Source: Micromonospora sp. WMMD1128 (GTDB lineage: Bacteria > Actinomycetota > Actinomycetes > Mycobacteriales > Micromonosporaceae). From it: a DNA stretch of 64,000 nucleotides. The DNA lies in assembly GCF_027497235.1 (NCBI RefSeq), contig NZ_CP114902.1, positions 1,997,501-2,061,500 on the forward strand. Direction: 5' to 3'. The position numbers were made by a program, and so were the translations under genes. Below the pieces are notes generated by a model. That model worked only from the letters and a program-made list of their open reading frames with translations, made no database searches and was not told the DNA's origin. Below are positions 19,701 through 29,900 of this stretch, piece after piece. Within the stretch, counting starts at the first letter, position 1; each line of letters begins with the position of its first letter.

Positions 19701-20998
19701 GGGTAGGTCACCTCGCCGCCGAACGAGCCGTCCGGGCGCTCCTCAAGCGTCCAGCCCAGGTCGAACTTGGCGCGCCGGGACCGGACCGGGACCAGTTCGC
19801 CGGTGACGCCGGCGGCCTCGAACCGGGCCGGCTCGTTGTTCTGCAACGTCAGGTTGACCCCGGTCAGCGGATGGGTGGCCAGGTCGCGGTCGACGGCGAG
19901 GGCGTCGACGATCTGCTCGAACGGCACGTCCTGGTGGCTGTAGGCGTCGATCGCGGTGCTCCGGGCCCGGTCGAGCAGCTCGGCGAAGGTCGGGTCGCCG
20001 GCCAGGTCGGCGCGCAGCACGAGCATGTTGACGAAGTGACCGATCAGGTCGTGCGTCTGCCGGCGGGTGCGGCCGGCGATCGGGGTGCTCACCGCGAAGT
20101 CGTTCTGCCCGGTGCAGCGGGCCAGCAGCGTCCAGAGCACCGCCAGGTGGAGCATGAAGGGGGTGGCCCGGTGCTCGCGGGCGACGACCCCCGCCCGGCG
20201 GGCCAGGTCGGCCGGGACGTCGAAGCGCACCGTGCCGCCGGTGTCGTCCCACACCGCCGGGCGGGGACGGTCGGTGGGCAGCTCCGGCGCCGGCAGGTCG
20301 CGGAGCTGCCGGGTCCAGTAGGCGACGCCGTCCGGGTCGGCGGGGTGCGCGCGCTGCCAGGCGGCGAAGTCGGCGTACTGCAACGCGGGCGGCTGCGGGT
20401 CCGCGCCGGCGCACAGCGCGGCGAGGTCGCGGACCAGCAGGTCGCAGGACCAGCCGTCGATCGCGATGTGGTGCAGCAGGACGGCGAGCACGTGCGTACG
20501 CGGCCCGGAGCGGATCAGCCGGGCCCGCAGGACCGGACCGTTCGCCAGGTCGAACGGCCGCAGCGCCTCGGCCTCGAGCAACGAGTCCAGCGCGGACTCC
20601 GGCGCGCCGCCGAGGTCGACGAACTCCAACGGCACCGGGCCGGGCGGGTCGATGCGCTGCACCGGCTCGCCGTCCGCGCCCTCGACGTAGCGGGTCCGCA
20701 GGATCTCGTGCCGGGCGACGAGGCGGCGCAGCGCGTCCCCGAGGTCGATCCGGGAGAGGTCCCCGTCCAGGCGCAGCGCGATCGGCACCACGTAGTCGGC
20801 GCCGCCGGGACGGATCCGGTCGAGCACCCAGAGCCGGCGCTGGGCGAAGGACAGCGGCAGCACACCGTCGCGGGGGACCGCGACCACGTCGGGCAGCCGG
20901 TCACCGTCGGGCTTCGGGTCGGACGCGCGGGCCCGCAGCCGGTCCCGCAGCAGCCGGGCGCCGGCTCCCTGCGGCGGGCGGATCGCCTCAGCACTCAT
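13772..20998 (-). CDS. NRPS, modules 5-6: C-A-T-C-A-T-TE
   Basis: 2408 residues from the ATG overlapping the upstream NRPS stop (ATGA). Order: C5 (HHIAIDG about residue 174), A5 (TSGSTGQPKG about 644; my aligned pocket DVWNIAMVH, closest to the Thr type), T5 (GGDSIR about 1043), C6 (atypical CHAILDGWS about 1251), A6 (HTSGSTGRPMG about 1699; pocket DVLQLGNVF, not recognised), T6 (GGHSLL about 2081), thioesterase (about 2150-2400). No epimerisation domain. In C6 the first His of the HHxxxDG motif is Cys, but the catalytic second His is kept. The thioesterase nucleophile elbow is GWCASSG: Cys2210 (codon 14369-14371) replaces the usual Ser. It completes and releases the hexapeptide; macrocyclisation is possible. 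Pocket codes were aligned to GrsA by hand. Confidence 0.95.
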   Translation of the reverse strand: MSAEAIRPPQGAGARLLRDRLRARASDPKPDGDRLPDVVAVPRDGVLPLSFAQRRLWVLDRIRPGGADYVVPIALRLDGDLSRIDLGDALRRLVARHEILRTRYVEGADGEPVQRIDPPGPVPLEFVDLGGAPESALDSLLEAEALRPFDLANGPVLRARLIRSGPRTHVLAVLLHHIAIDGWSCDLLVRDLAALCAGADPQPPALQYADFAAWQRAHPADPDGVAYWTRQLRDLPAPELPTDRPRPAVWDDTGGTVRFDVPADLARRAGVVAREHRATPFMLHLAVLWTLLARCTGQNDFAVSTPIAGRTRRQTHDLIGHFVNMLVLRADLAGDPTFAELLDRARSTAIDAYSHQDVPFEQIVDALAVDRDLATHPLTGVNLTLQNNEPARFEAAGVTGELVPVRSRRAKFDLGWTLEERPDGSFGGEVTYPYALFDEPTIHRMTRIYRRLLEAAVADPGRPVGALPMLDGPALAEVVRPPAGAAPAGPCLHERFGEQARRCGDAVALTAGEDRLTYRELDERANRLAHRLRGAGVGREHLVGVCLPRGLDLVVAVLGVLKAGAAYLPLDPDHPQERLGFLLRDADAHVLVTDRALATRAPTEPDDEVIVLDDPAEAARIAALPGDPPPVPAHPDDLAYVIYTSGSTGQPKGVQVTHGNVVRLLTGTEPEYRFGPDDVWALFHSYAFDVSVWEIWGALLHGGRLVVVPYQVSRSPWELADLLAAERVTVLNQTQSAFRSLIQLAERGEGDLDRLCLRLVILAGEAVDVESLRPWWQRFGDETPRLVNMYGITETTVHSTYRALTVADLDRRRSPIGRPLTDLTVHLLDDRLQPVPLGVPGEICVGGPGVTRGYLNRPALTARRYVPDPFGAPGARLYRSGDKARMMPGGELEFLGRFDDQVKIRGFRVELGEVEACLGAHPDLKAAVVTVQETGPGEHRLVGYLVPRTDTVTVPQVRAHLSQRLPAYMVPAVLTVLPELPLTVNGKVDRRALPAPDEARPEQRQEYRPPATAAEMALAGLWAQVLGVDLVGVRDNFFALGGDSIRAVRLVGLLRDRGFGYSVQDLFRHQSIAELLAGGPGQHAAERVGTPPFALLDPDDRARVPAGVVDAYPMARAQAGMVYELLADPENRPYQNVTSYLVRDTGDFDPAALRAAVDGAVAAHEILRTSFDLAGFAEPVQLVHRAATPECAHHDLRGMPADEQRAHLDRFRRRERVRVFDLGRAPLIRVHAHRVTDQRWYLSLTECHAILDGWSHNSLVSELLAGYRAHRAGHPPPAPEATTVRFADFVAQERHSVTDPADRGFWAGRLAGVERLTIPAAWGDPAATGTCAVHVPYRDVEAGLRELAKRAGASLKSVLLAAHLTVWRQATGTTAFHGALVSNGRTEAQGGDLVRGMFLNPVPVVAPPATGSWRDLVRAVFAEEVALWPHRRYPLAEMQRLFGAGGRLHEVAFNYLDFHVLDRVTVDTEASTDVSPNEFPFAVSTLGGALVMMAQAARIDRRHCDLLAGMYRAALTAMATDPDGPATRVLLPAETRARLLSAGAGPRTPVTVRGLHQLVAEQAGERPYAVAVRTADDRLTYRDLHRRARTWAARLRAAGVRPGDRVGVCLPREPELLAAIAGIAAAGAAWVPVDRRDPLPRVTAVLADADVRAVVAGPEHVGRHGGRPVLTPDPDERGDDGAPLRQPHPDDVAYVVHTSGSTGRPMGVVATHGALADRAAAMRRNLRLSAADVVLGVVPVSTDVAQLALAVTLGCGGQLVLASEDDARDPVSLADLLRRTGATVMQASPTTWRMLLESGWTPPAGFRVLSGGEAVDAGLVGRLAADGAEVWDNYGPSEATVFCFGSRLSGPDAPVWTPAANTTVHLLDDDLTPVLPGVPGQIFVGGDGLAQGYLGRPRATAGAFLPDPYAATPGARLYATGDIGRWDRDGRVVVLGRRDHQVKIRGFRIELGEVEHVLLTQPGVRGAVVHPVTGGDGNRRLAAYLVLDAGGTAAEVRRRAGAVLPDHMVPATFTVLPAFPRLPNGKIDRGSLPAPAPDETAPALPYRAPRGPVEQAIAATWADLLDRDRVGRDDDFFAIGGHSLLMLRVIARLRRADGIDLSFRDFLTHRTVRGIATAAGAPDRSPASALLWLRRDGAGTPLFCLHPGGGSAHWYRELAAVAEQPVAAFEWPGLHDGTVAATDVPAIAGRYLDELRAARPSGPYHLLGWCASSGIAWEMARRLRADGERVRLILLDPVNDDAAADREAHRARVGARLARLRDAERVCAAVAGEGADPARRADLLATIRELVDDADAWVDDADLGDVWAHRLRAWRHLLQARLDYRFPTYAGSVDVLLSDEVAAGDHESALDLRPAEYVRRWRGAAAGDVRVHRVAGDHLGVLRPPRVAALAAVLAAVTGETTTDGGRK

Positions 20999-23900
20999 GC
21001 TCCACTCACTCCCATCCCGGCGTCGGTCGACCCGTTGTCGCCGTCCAGACTCTCGGCCAGCCGTTCCAACATGGCCGCCTGCGCGCTGACCGTGGTCGCC
21101 TCGAACAGCGCCCGCAGCGGGATCTCCAGGCCGAACAGGTCCCGCAGCCGGGCCAGCAGGCGGGTGGCCAGCAGCGAGTGCCCGCCGACCGCGAAGAAGT
21201 CGTGCTCGACGCCGACCGACGGCAGCCCCAGCACCTGCGCCCACGCGCCGGCGATGGCCTGTTCGACCTCGGTGCGCGGGGCCACCTCGGCGGCGGAGTC
21301 GTCCACGTCGGCGGCCGACGGCGGCGGCAGCGCCGCCCGGTCGACCTTCTTGCTCGCGTTGAGCGGCAGCCGGTCCAGCGTCACCCAGGCGCCCGGGAGC
21401 ATGTAGTCCGGCACCCGGTCGGCGAGGTGGCGGCGCAGCAGCGCCGGGCTGGGCGTGGCGCCCGCGTGCGGCACCACGTAGGCGACCAGCCGCCGGTCGC
21501 CGTCGTCGCCGTGCACCGCCGCGGCGGCGGCCCGCACCTCGGGGTGGGTGGCCAGCGCCGCCTCGATCTCGCCCAGCTCGATCCGCAGGCCGCGCAGCTT
21601 GACCTGGCCGTCGACGCGGCCGACGAACTTTACCGTGCCGTCGGCGGCCTGCCGCACGTGGTCGCCGGTGCGGTACAGCCGCTGCCCGGGCAGCTCACCG
21701 AAGGGGTCGGGCACGAACCGGTCGGCGGTCAGTCGCGGCCGGTCGTGGTAGCCGCGGCTGACCCGCTCGCCGCCCAGGCACAGCTCACCGACGAAGCCGG
21801 TGGGCACCGGCCGCAGGTCGTCGTCGAGCACGTACGCGCGGGTGCCGGGGACCGGCCGGCCGATCGGCAGCGGCGTCCGGGCCGGGGTCACCTCCGCCGC
21901 CGACACCGGATGGGTCAGCGAGACGATGGTGGCCTCGGTGGGCCCGTACGCGCAGACGAACCGGCCGGGTAGCTGCGCCGCGTGCCACAGTCGGGCGTCC
22001 TCGTGGGTGACCACCTCGCCGCCGACGTGCACCAGCCGCAGCCGGCTCAACCGCGGATCCCGGTGCCGCACCCCGGCCATCACCTCGCGGTAGTAGGCCG
22101 GGGTGAGCAGGACGTGGGTGATCCCGGCGGCGGCGAACCGGTCGGGCAGCTCCGACGGCGCCCAGAACTGGGCGTCGCTGATCACCACCGTGCCGCCGAC
22201 CAGCAGGATCGCCCCGAGCTGCTCCATCGCCAGGTCGAAGGTGAGCGCCGAGAGCAGGACCGCGCGGTCGGTGTCGCGAAGCTCGCTGACCTCGGCGATC
22301 ATCCGGCAGTGGTGGGTGTACGAGGCGTGCGGCACCATCACCGCCTTCGGCCGGCCGGTGGAGCCCGACGTGTAGATCATGTAGGCGAGCCGGTCCGGGT
22401 CGCCGGCCGGCAGGTCGCCGGGCAGGTCACCCGACGCGGCGTCCTCCGCCGATCCGGTCTCGCCGACGACCACGACCGGCGTGCCGTCGACGTCGATCCG
22501 GTCGGCGACCCGCTTCCCGGCGACCACGGCCGCCGGGCGCAGGTCACGCAGCAGGACGGCCAACCGCTCCGGCGGCTGACCGGTGCCCAGCGGCACGTAC
22601 ACCCCGCCGGCGCGCAGCACGGCGAACAGCACCACCGGCACCGCGAGCGACCGGTCGAGCAGGACGGCGACCGGTCGCTCCGGCGCCACGCCGGCACCGC
22701 GCAGCCGGTGCGCCAGGGCGGTGGCCTGCCGGTCCAGCTCGGCGTAGGTCAACCGGCCGGCGGGGCTCTCCACGGCCACCGCGTCCGGGGTGCGCCGCAC
22801 CTGCGCCGCGAACGCCTCGTGCAGGCACTCCCGGTCGACCGGCTCGGCCGGCGGGTTCCAGCGCCGGGCCAGCTCCCGCCCCTCCCGCTCGCCGAGCAAC
22901 GGCAGCCGGCCGACGGGCGTTCCCGGCGCCGCCGCCGCGCCCGCCGCCAGGACACCGAACTGGGCGGCCATCCGGCGGGCGGTCTCCGCGCCGAACAGCG
23001 CGGTCGCGTACTCCAGTTCCAGCCGGTACCCGCCGTCCGGCTCGGCGGTCAGGGTCAGGGTGAGGTCGAACTTCGCGGTCCGGCGCCCGGTGTCCAGACG
23101 GTCCGCGCGCAGGCCGGCGAGCCGGAGCCCGTCGCCCGCCGCGTCGTCGACCACCATCATCACGTCGCACAGCGGCGAGCGGGACAGGTCCCGCGGCGGC
23201 GCCAGCTCCTCCACCAGCCGGTCGAACGGCAGCTCGTCGTGGGCGAACGCGTCCCCGGCGTGCCGCCGGACCCGGCCCAGGAGCGTGGTGAGGTCCGGGT
23301 CGTCGTCCAGGTCGACGCGGAGCACCACGGTGTTGACCAGCAGGCCGACCAGGTCCTCCAGCTCGGGGCGGTGCCGACCGGCGACGACGGTGCCGATCGG
23401 CACGTCGACGGTCCCGGCGTGCCGACCCAGCAGCGTGGCGAAGACGGCGAGGAAGGTCATGAACGGGGTCGCGCCGCAGCGCCGGCCGACGGCCAGCAGC
23501 GGGCGCGCCACCTCGGCGGGCAGCCGGGCGTCCACAGTGGCGCCACGGCCGTCGCGGACCGGCGGGCGCGGCAGGTCGGTCGGCAGCGCGAGCGGGGACA
23601 GCCCGGCCAGCCGCTCGCGCCAGAACGCCACCTCGGCGGTGACCGTCTCGTCGGTCAGCCGCGCCCGCTGCCACACCGCGACGTCGGCGTAGCGCACCGC
23701 GGGCGGCGGCAGCGCCGCCGGGCGGCCGGCGAGCCGGGACCGGTACGCGGCGGACAGGTCGCGGGCCAGCACGCGGTCCGACCAGCCGTCGCCGGCGATG
23801 TGGTGCATGACGAGGACGAACACGTGGTCGTCCGGGCCGAGCCGGATCAGGTGCGGCGACACCGGTGGCGCCGCCTCCAGGTCGAACGGCCGGTCGGCCA

Positions 23901-26900
23901 GGGTACGCACCAGCGCGGCGAGCCGGTCGTCACGCCCGACGCGGTCGGCGACCGGCGGCGCCTCGGTCACCGGCAGGCGGACCGGCCGGGCCGGCTCGAC
24001 GACCTGCGCCGGCGTGCCGTCCGGGCCGGCCGGGTAGCGGGTGCGCAGCACGTCGTGGCGGGCGACGACATCGGTGAGCGCCGCCGCCAACGCGTCCGGG
24101 TCGAGCCGGCCGGCGAGCCGCACCGCCCAGGTCACGTGGTACTGCGTGCCGTCCGGGTCCAGCCGGTGCAGGAACCACAGCCGCTGCTGGGCGTGGGACA
24201 ACGCGGCCGGCCCGTCCGCCGCCGCGCCGGCGATGCCACCGTCGACGGCGGGCGCGGCCCGGTCGGCGTAGCGGGCCGCCACGGCCGCGACGGTGCGGTC
24301 CTCGAGCACCGCGCGCACCGAGACGGCGGCGCCGAGGGCCGCCCGCAGCCGGCCGGCGAACCGGATCGCCAGCAGCGAGTGGCCGCCCAGCTCGAAGAAG
24401 TCGTCGGTGACGCCCACCGTGTCCAGCCCGAGCACCTCGGCGAGGATCGCCGCGACCGTCCGCTCGGTGGGGGTGCGCGGCGCGACCAGCTCGCCGCGCC
24501 GGTCGAAGCCGGGCTCCGGGAGCGCGGCCCGATCCACCTTGCCGCTCGTGGTCAGCGGCATCCGGTCCACCGGCACGAACACCGACGGCACGTACGGCTC
24601 CGGCAGCCGGGCCAGCAGGAACGCGCGGATCTCGGTGTGCGCCGGCGGCGCGCCCCGCGTCACCAGGTAGGCGGCGAGCCGGGCCTGCCCGTCCGGCCCC
24701 GGCCGGGCGACCACCACCGCGGTCGACACCGCCGGGTGCCGGGCGAGCACGGTCTCCACCTCGCCCGGCTCCACCCGGACGCCACGGATCTTGACCTGTT
24801 GGTCGGTGCGCCCGAGGAACTCCAGGGCGCCGTCGGCGCGCCGCCGGGCCAGGTCACCGGTGCGGTAGGCCCGGGACCCGGGCGGTCCGTACGGGTCCGG
24901 CACGAACCGCTGCGCGGTCAGCCGAGGCCGGCCGAGGTAGCCGCGGGCCAGTCCCTCGCCGGCCACGTGCAGCTCACCGGGTACGCCGAACGGCGCGACC
25001 GACCCGTCGCCGGCGAGGACGAACGCGCGGGTGTTGTCGAGCGGCGCGCCGATCGGCACCGGCCCGCCGGCCGGCGCGGCGTCGTCGTACTGCCACGCGG
25101 TGACGTCGATCGACGCCTCGGTCGGCCCGTACGTGTTGACCAGGGTGACCGGCAGCCGGCCGGTGAGCCGGCGGGCCAGGTCGTCGGCGAGCGGCTCCCC
25201 GGCCGAGAAGAGCAGCCGCAGGCTGACGCACCGGTCCAGGGTCGGCTCGTCGGCCAGTGGCCGCAGGAACGACGGCACCCCCTGCAACACGGTGACCCGG
25301 TGCCGCGCCACCAGGTCGACGACGGTCACCGGGTCGCGCTCGGCGCCGGCCGGGGCCAGGACGACCGCGCCGCCGCTGACCAGCGGCGCGAGGAACTCCC
25401 ACACGCTGGCGTCGAAGCTGACCGACGTCTTCTGCAGCATCCGGTCGTCCGGCCCGAAACCGTATCGCCGCACCGCCCAGAGCACCCGGTTGCGGATGCC
25501 GCGGTGCGGGACCGCCACGCCCTTCGGCGCGCCGGTCGAGCCGGAGGTGTAGATGACGTACGCGATCGAGTCGGGGTCGGTACGGTCCGGTGCGGTCGCC
25601 GCCCGGGCCCGGATCTGCGCGCGTTCGGCGGTCAGGTCCAGGGTGGGCACCTCGGCGCCGAGCGTCGCGGCCAGGCCGGGCGGTGACCCGTCCGCGGTGA
25701 GCAGCAGCCGGGCGCCGGCGTCGCGCAGCATCAGGGCCTGCCGCTGGGGCGGGTGCGCCGGGTCCAGCGGCAGGAACGCCGCGCCGGCCCGCAGCACGCC
25801 GAGCAGCGCCACGACCAGGTCGGGCCGGCGGGGCAGGCACAGCCCGACGACGTCGTCGCGGCCGATGCCGGCCGCCCGCAGGTGCCGGGCGAGCCGGTTG
25901 GCAGCGGCGTCGAGGTCGCCGTAGCGCATCCGCTCGTCGCCGTACTCGACCGCGACCGCCCCGGGCGTACGGGCCGCCTGCTCGGCGACGAGTTCGGGCA
26001 GGCCGGCGTCGGGGCGGGGCCGGTCCGGCCCGTGACCGTGCGCGACGACGGCCCGGTGTTCGGCGGCGTCGAGCATCGGCAGCCGGCTGATCGGCAGGTG
26101 GGGCGCCTCGGCCGCGCCGGCCAGGAGGTGGCCGAAGCGCCCGGCGATCCGCTCCACGGTGCTCCGGTCGAACAGCGCGGTCGCGTACTCGATCTCGCCG
26201 GTCAGGCCGCCGTCGGGCTGGCGGGTCACCTCCAGGGTGAGGTCGAACTTGGCGGTGTGGGTGGGCGTCGGCTCGACGGTGACGTCCAGGCCGGGCAGCG
26301 CGAACCGCTCGTCGCCGGCCTCCCGGTAGGCGAACAGGAGGTCGAACAGCGGATTGCCGGAGCGGTCCCGCTGCGGGGCCAGCTCCTCCACCAGCCGATC
26401 GAACGGCAGTTCCTCGTGCGCGAACGCCTCGGCGGCGACGTCCGCGACCCGGCCGAGCAGCCCGGCGAACGAGGGGTCACCGGCCAGGTCGGCGCGCAGC
26501 ACCACCGTGTTGACGAAGAAGCCGACGAGCTGCTCCACCTGGGCCGTGGTGCGCCCGGAGGTGGGCACGCCGACGGTCACGTCGGTGCGTCCGGTGTGGC
26601 GGGCGAGCAGGGTCAGGAAGACGGTCAGGCAGGTCATGAAGCCGGTGGCGCCGGCGCGGCGACCGACCTCGTCGAGCCGCCGGACGACCGTCGCCGGCAC
26701 GGTGAACCGCACCAGGTCGCCGTGCGCGTCGCGCAGCGCCGGCCGGGGCCGGTCGGCCGGCAGGTGCGTCGGCTCCGACCCGGCGAGCCGCTGCCGCCAG
26801 TAGTCGAGCAGCCGGTCCAGCTCCGGCCCGGTGAGCCGGTCACGCTGCCAGACGGCGAAGTCGGCGTACTGGGCCGGCAGCGGCGCCCGCGTCACCCCCC

Positions 26901-29900
26901 GGCCGGCGTCCGCCAGCTCTTCGGCGATCAGCCCCATCGACAGTCCGTCGACCGCGATGTGGTGGATGACGAGCAGCAGCACGTGCTCCCGCGGGGTGAC
27001 CCGCAGCAACCGCGCCCGCAGCACCGGCCCGGCGGCCAGGTCGACCGGGATCTCCACCTCGGCGCGCAGCACGGCGGCCGGGTCGGCGTCCTCGGGCGTC
27101 AGCGCGATCCGCGCGGGCGGCGGGTCCACCACCTGGGCCGGCTCGCCGTCGGGCCCGGCGACGTAGCGGGTGCGCAGCACCTCGTGCCGGGCGACGACCC
27201 GGGTCAGCGCGGCGGACAGCGCGTCGGGGTCCAGCTCGCCGCGCAGGCGCAGCGCGGTCGGCACCAGGTAGTCGACGCCGTCGCCGACCTGGTCGAGGAA
27301 CCACAGCCGTCGCTGCGCGAAGGACAGCGGCAGCGGCCCCGACCGGTCGGCGCGGGGCAGCGCCCGGTCGACCTCGACCGGCGGCGCCTGCGGCTCGGCC
27401 TCTTCGCCGTCGTCGTCGAACATCCGCTCGACCAGGGCCCGGGCCCGCTCGGCCACGACGGTGGCGAGCGCGGCGACGGTCTGCGCGGCGAACACGTCGC
27501 GCACCGTCACCGGGGCGGGCAGGCGGTCGCGCAGCCGGGCCGCCAGCCGGGTGGCCAGCAGGGACTGCCCGCCGAGGTCGAGGAACCGGTCGTGCCGGCC
27601 CACCCGGGCGACCCCGAGCACGTCGGCCCAGACCGCGGCGATCACCCGCTCGGCGGGGGAGGCCGGCGGCTCGTACCGTGTGCCGGCCTCCTGCGGTGTG
27701 GCCAGGTGCGGCAGGGCCTGCCGGTCCACCTTGCCGCTACCCAGCAGCGGTAGTTCGGGCACGATGCCCCAGAGCGTCGGCACCAGGTGGGCGGGGAGGC
27801 GGTCGGCCAGGTGGGCGCGCAGCCGCGCGGGGGTGGCGTCGGCGGTGGCGGGGACCACGTAGGCGGCGAGCCTCGGCGCGCGCGGATCCCGGTGGTCGGC
27901 CACCACGGCGGCGGCGCGGACCGCCGGATGCGCGGCGAGGACGGAATGGGCCTCACCCGGCTCCACCCGGTACCCGTTGATCTTTACCTGGTCGTCGCGC
28001 CGGCCGACGTACTCGATCGTCCCGTCGCCACGCCGCCGGGCCAGGTCACCGGTGCGGTAGAGCCGCGCGCCGGGTCGGGCGGCCCACGGGTCGGGCCCGA
28101 ACCGGTCGGCGGTCGCGCGGGCGCGGCCCAGGTAGCCGCGGCCCACCCCGCAGCCGCCGACGTGGATCTCGCCGACCGCGCCGGCCGGCACCGGCCGCAG
28201 CGCCTCGTCGAGCAGGTGGACGGTGACGCCGGGCAGCGGCTCGCCGATCGGCACCGGCCCGTCGCCGACCGCGCCGGCGGTGGTGACGTGCGCCGCGCAG
28301 GCGACCGCCGTCTCGCTCGGCCCGTAGCTGTTCACGATCCGGGTCGCCGGGGCCTGCGCCGCCCAGGACGCGAGCCGGTCGCCGTGCAGTGGCTCGCCGC
28401 CGATCACCAGGCAACGGGCCCCGCCGGTCGCCCCGGGCGCGGCCGTGGCCAGCAGGTCCAGGTGGGTGGGCGTCAGCTTGACCATCGCGTACGGGGTGCC
28501 GGTGGCCGCCTCGGCCAGCGCCGGCGCGAGGGCGTCCACGCCGGGTTCCTCGGCGAGCAGGCGCACCGGCTCGCCGGCCGCCAGCACCGGGAACAGCGAG
28601 GTCACCGCCAGGTCGTACGCGATCGAGGTGTGCAGCGGCGAGCCGCCGCCGCCCGGCGGCAGCAGCGTGGCGCTCGCCCAGCGGGTGTAGGCGGTCAGGC
28701 CGCGGTGGGTGACCAGCACGCCCTTCGGCTGCCCGGTCGAGCCGGAGGTGTAGACCACGTAGGCCAGGTCGTCCGGGTCGACGGTGACCGGCACGGCGGT
28801 GTCCGGCAGACGCCGCAGGGCGGCCCGCTCGGCCGGCGCGGTCGGGTCGAGCTGCCGGACGCCGGCGGGCAGCGGCAGCCGCTCGTCGGCGGGGCCGAGG
28901 AAGACCACCGGCCGGGCGTCGGCGAGCGCGCGGGCCTGCCTCGGTCCCGGGTCGCGCGGGTCCAGCGGCAGGTACGCGCCGCCGGCCTTGACGACGGCCA
29001 ACAGCGCCACCACCAGGTCCGGGGTCCGGGGCAGCCGCACCGCGACGATCCGGTCCGGCCCGACGCCCAGCCCGAGCAGCCGATGCGCCAACCGGTTGGC
29101 CCGGCGGTCCAGCTCGGCGAAGGTGAGGCTCGGGCCGTTGCCGGTGACCGCCACGGCGTCCGGTTCGGCGCGGCCCGTGACGAGCTGGGCCACCGTCACG
29201 GCGGTGTCGTCCGGCGCGGGCCACGGGGTGACCGCGGGCGTCGGTTGTCCGGGCGCCAGCCGGTCGACCGGGGTGGCCGGGGCGTCGGCGACGGTCGCCA
29301 GCGCCCGGACGTACCCGGCGGCGAGGGCGGCGACGAGGTCCGGGTCGAACCGGGCCGCCGCCACGTCGACCCGGCCGGCGAGTCCGCCGTCGGGACGCGG
29401 GGTGAGGTGCCAGCTCTGCTCCGCCTTCACCTCGCGGTGCGGCGGCGGCTCGGAGCCCGCCGGCAGCGCCTCGTCGTGTGTGGTGAACAGCACCGTGAAC
29501 AGCGGGTTGCGCAGCGGGTCGACGCCGGCGGCCCGGTCCGCCACCACCTGCTCGAACGGCACGTCGGCGTGCGCCCAGGCGGCGAGCGTCCCGTCGCGTA
29601 CGGCCGAAACCAGGTCGGTGAAGGCCGGCGCGCGGTCCAGGTCGGCGCGGAGCACGACGGTGTTGACGAACAACCCGAGCACGTCGTCCAGCTCGGGGCG
29701 GTCGCGGAGCGAGACGGGCACGCCCACGGTCACGTCGGTACGGCCGCTGTGCCGGGCCAGGACGGCGAAGAAGCCGGCCAGCAGGACATGGAACCGGGTG
29801 GCGCGTTGCCCGGCGGCGATCTCGTCGAGGCGGGCCACCACCGACGCCGGGACCTCGAAGCGCACGCCGGCGCCGCTGCGGTCGGTCGGCCGGCGCCGGT

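Noticed and set aside
13865..21406. 2513-residue open frame on the plus strand opposite the NRPS genes
   Set aside because: It mirrors the NRPS coding frame: very high GC3 removes stops from the complementary frame. The translation is rich in Arg/Gly/His/Val with no domain.
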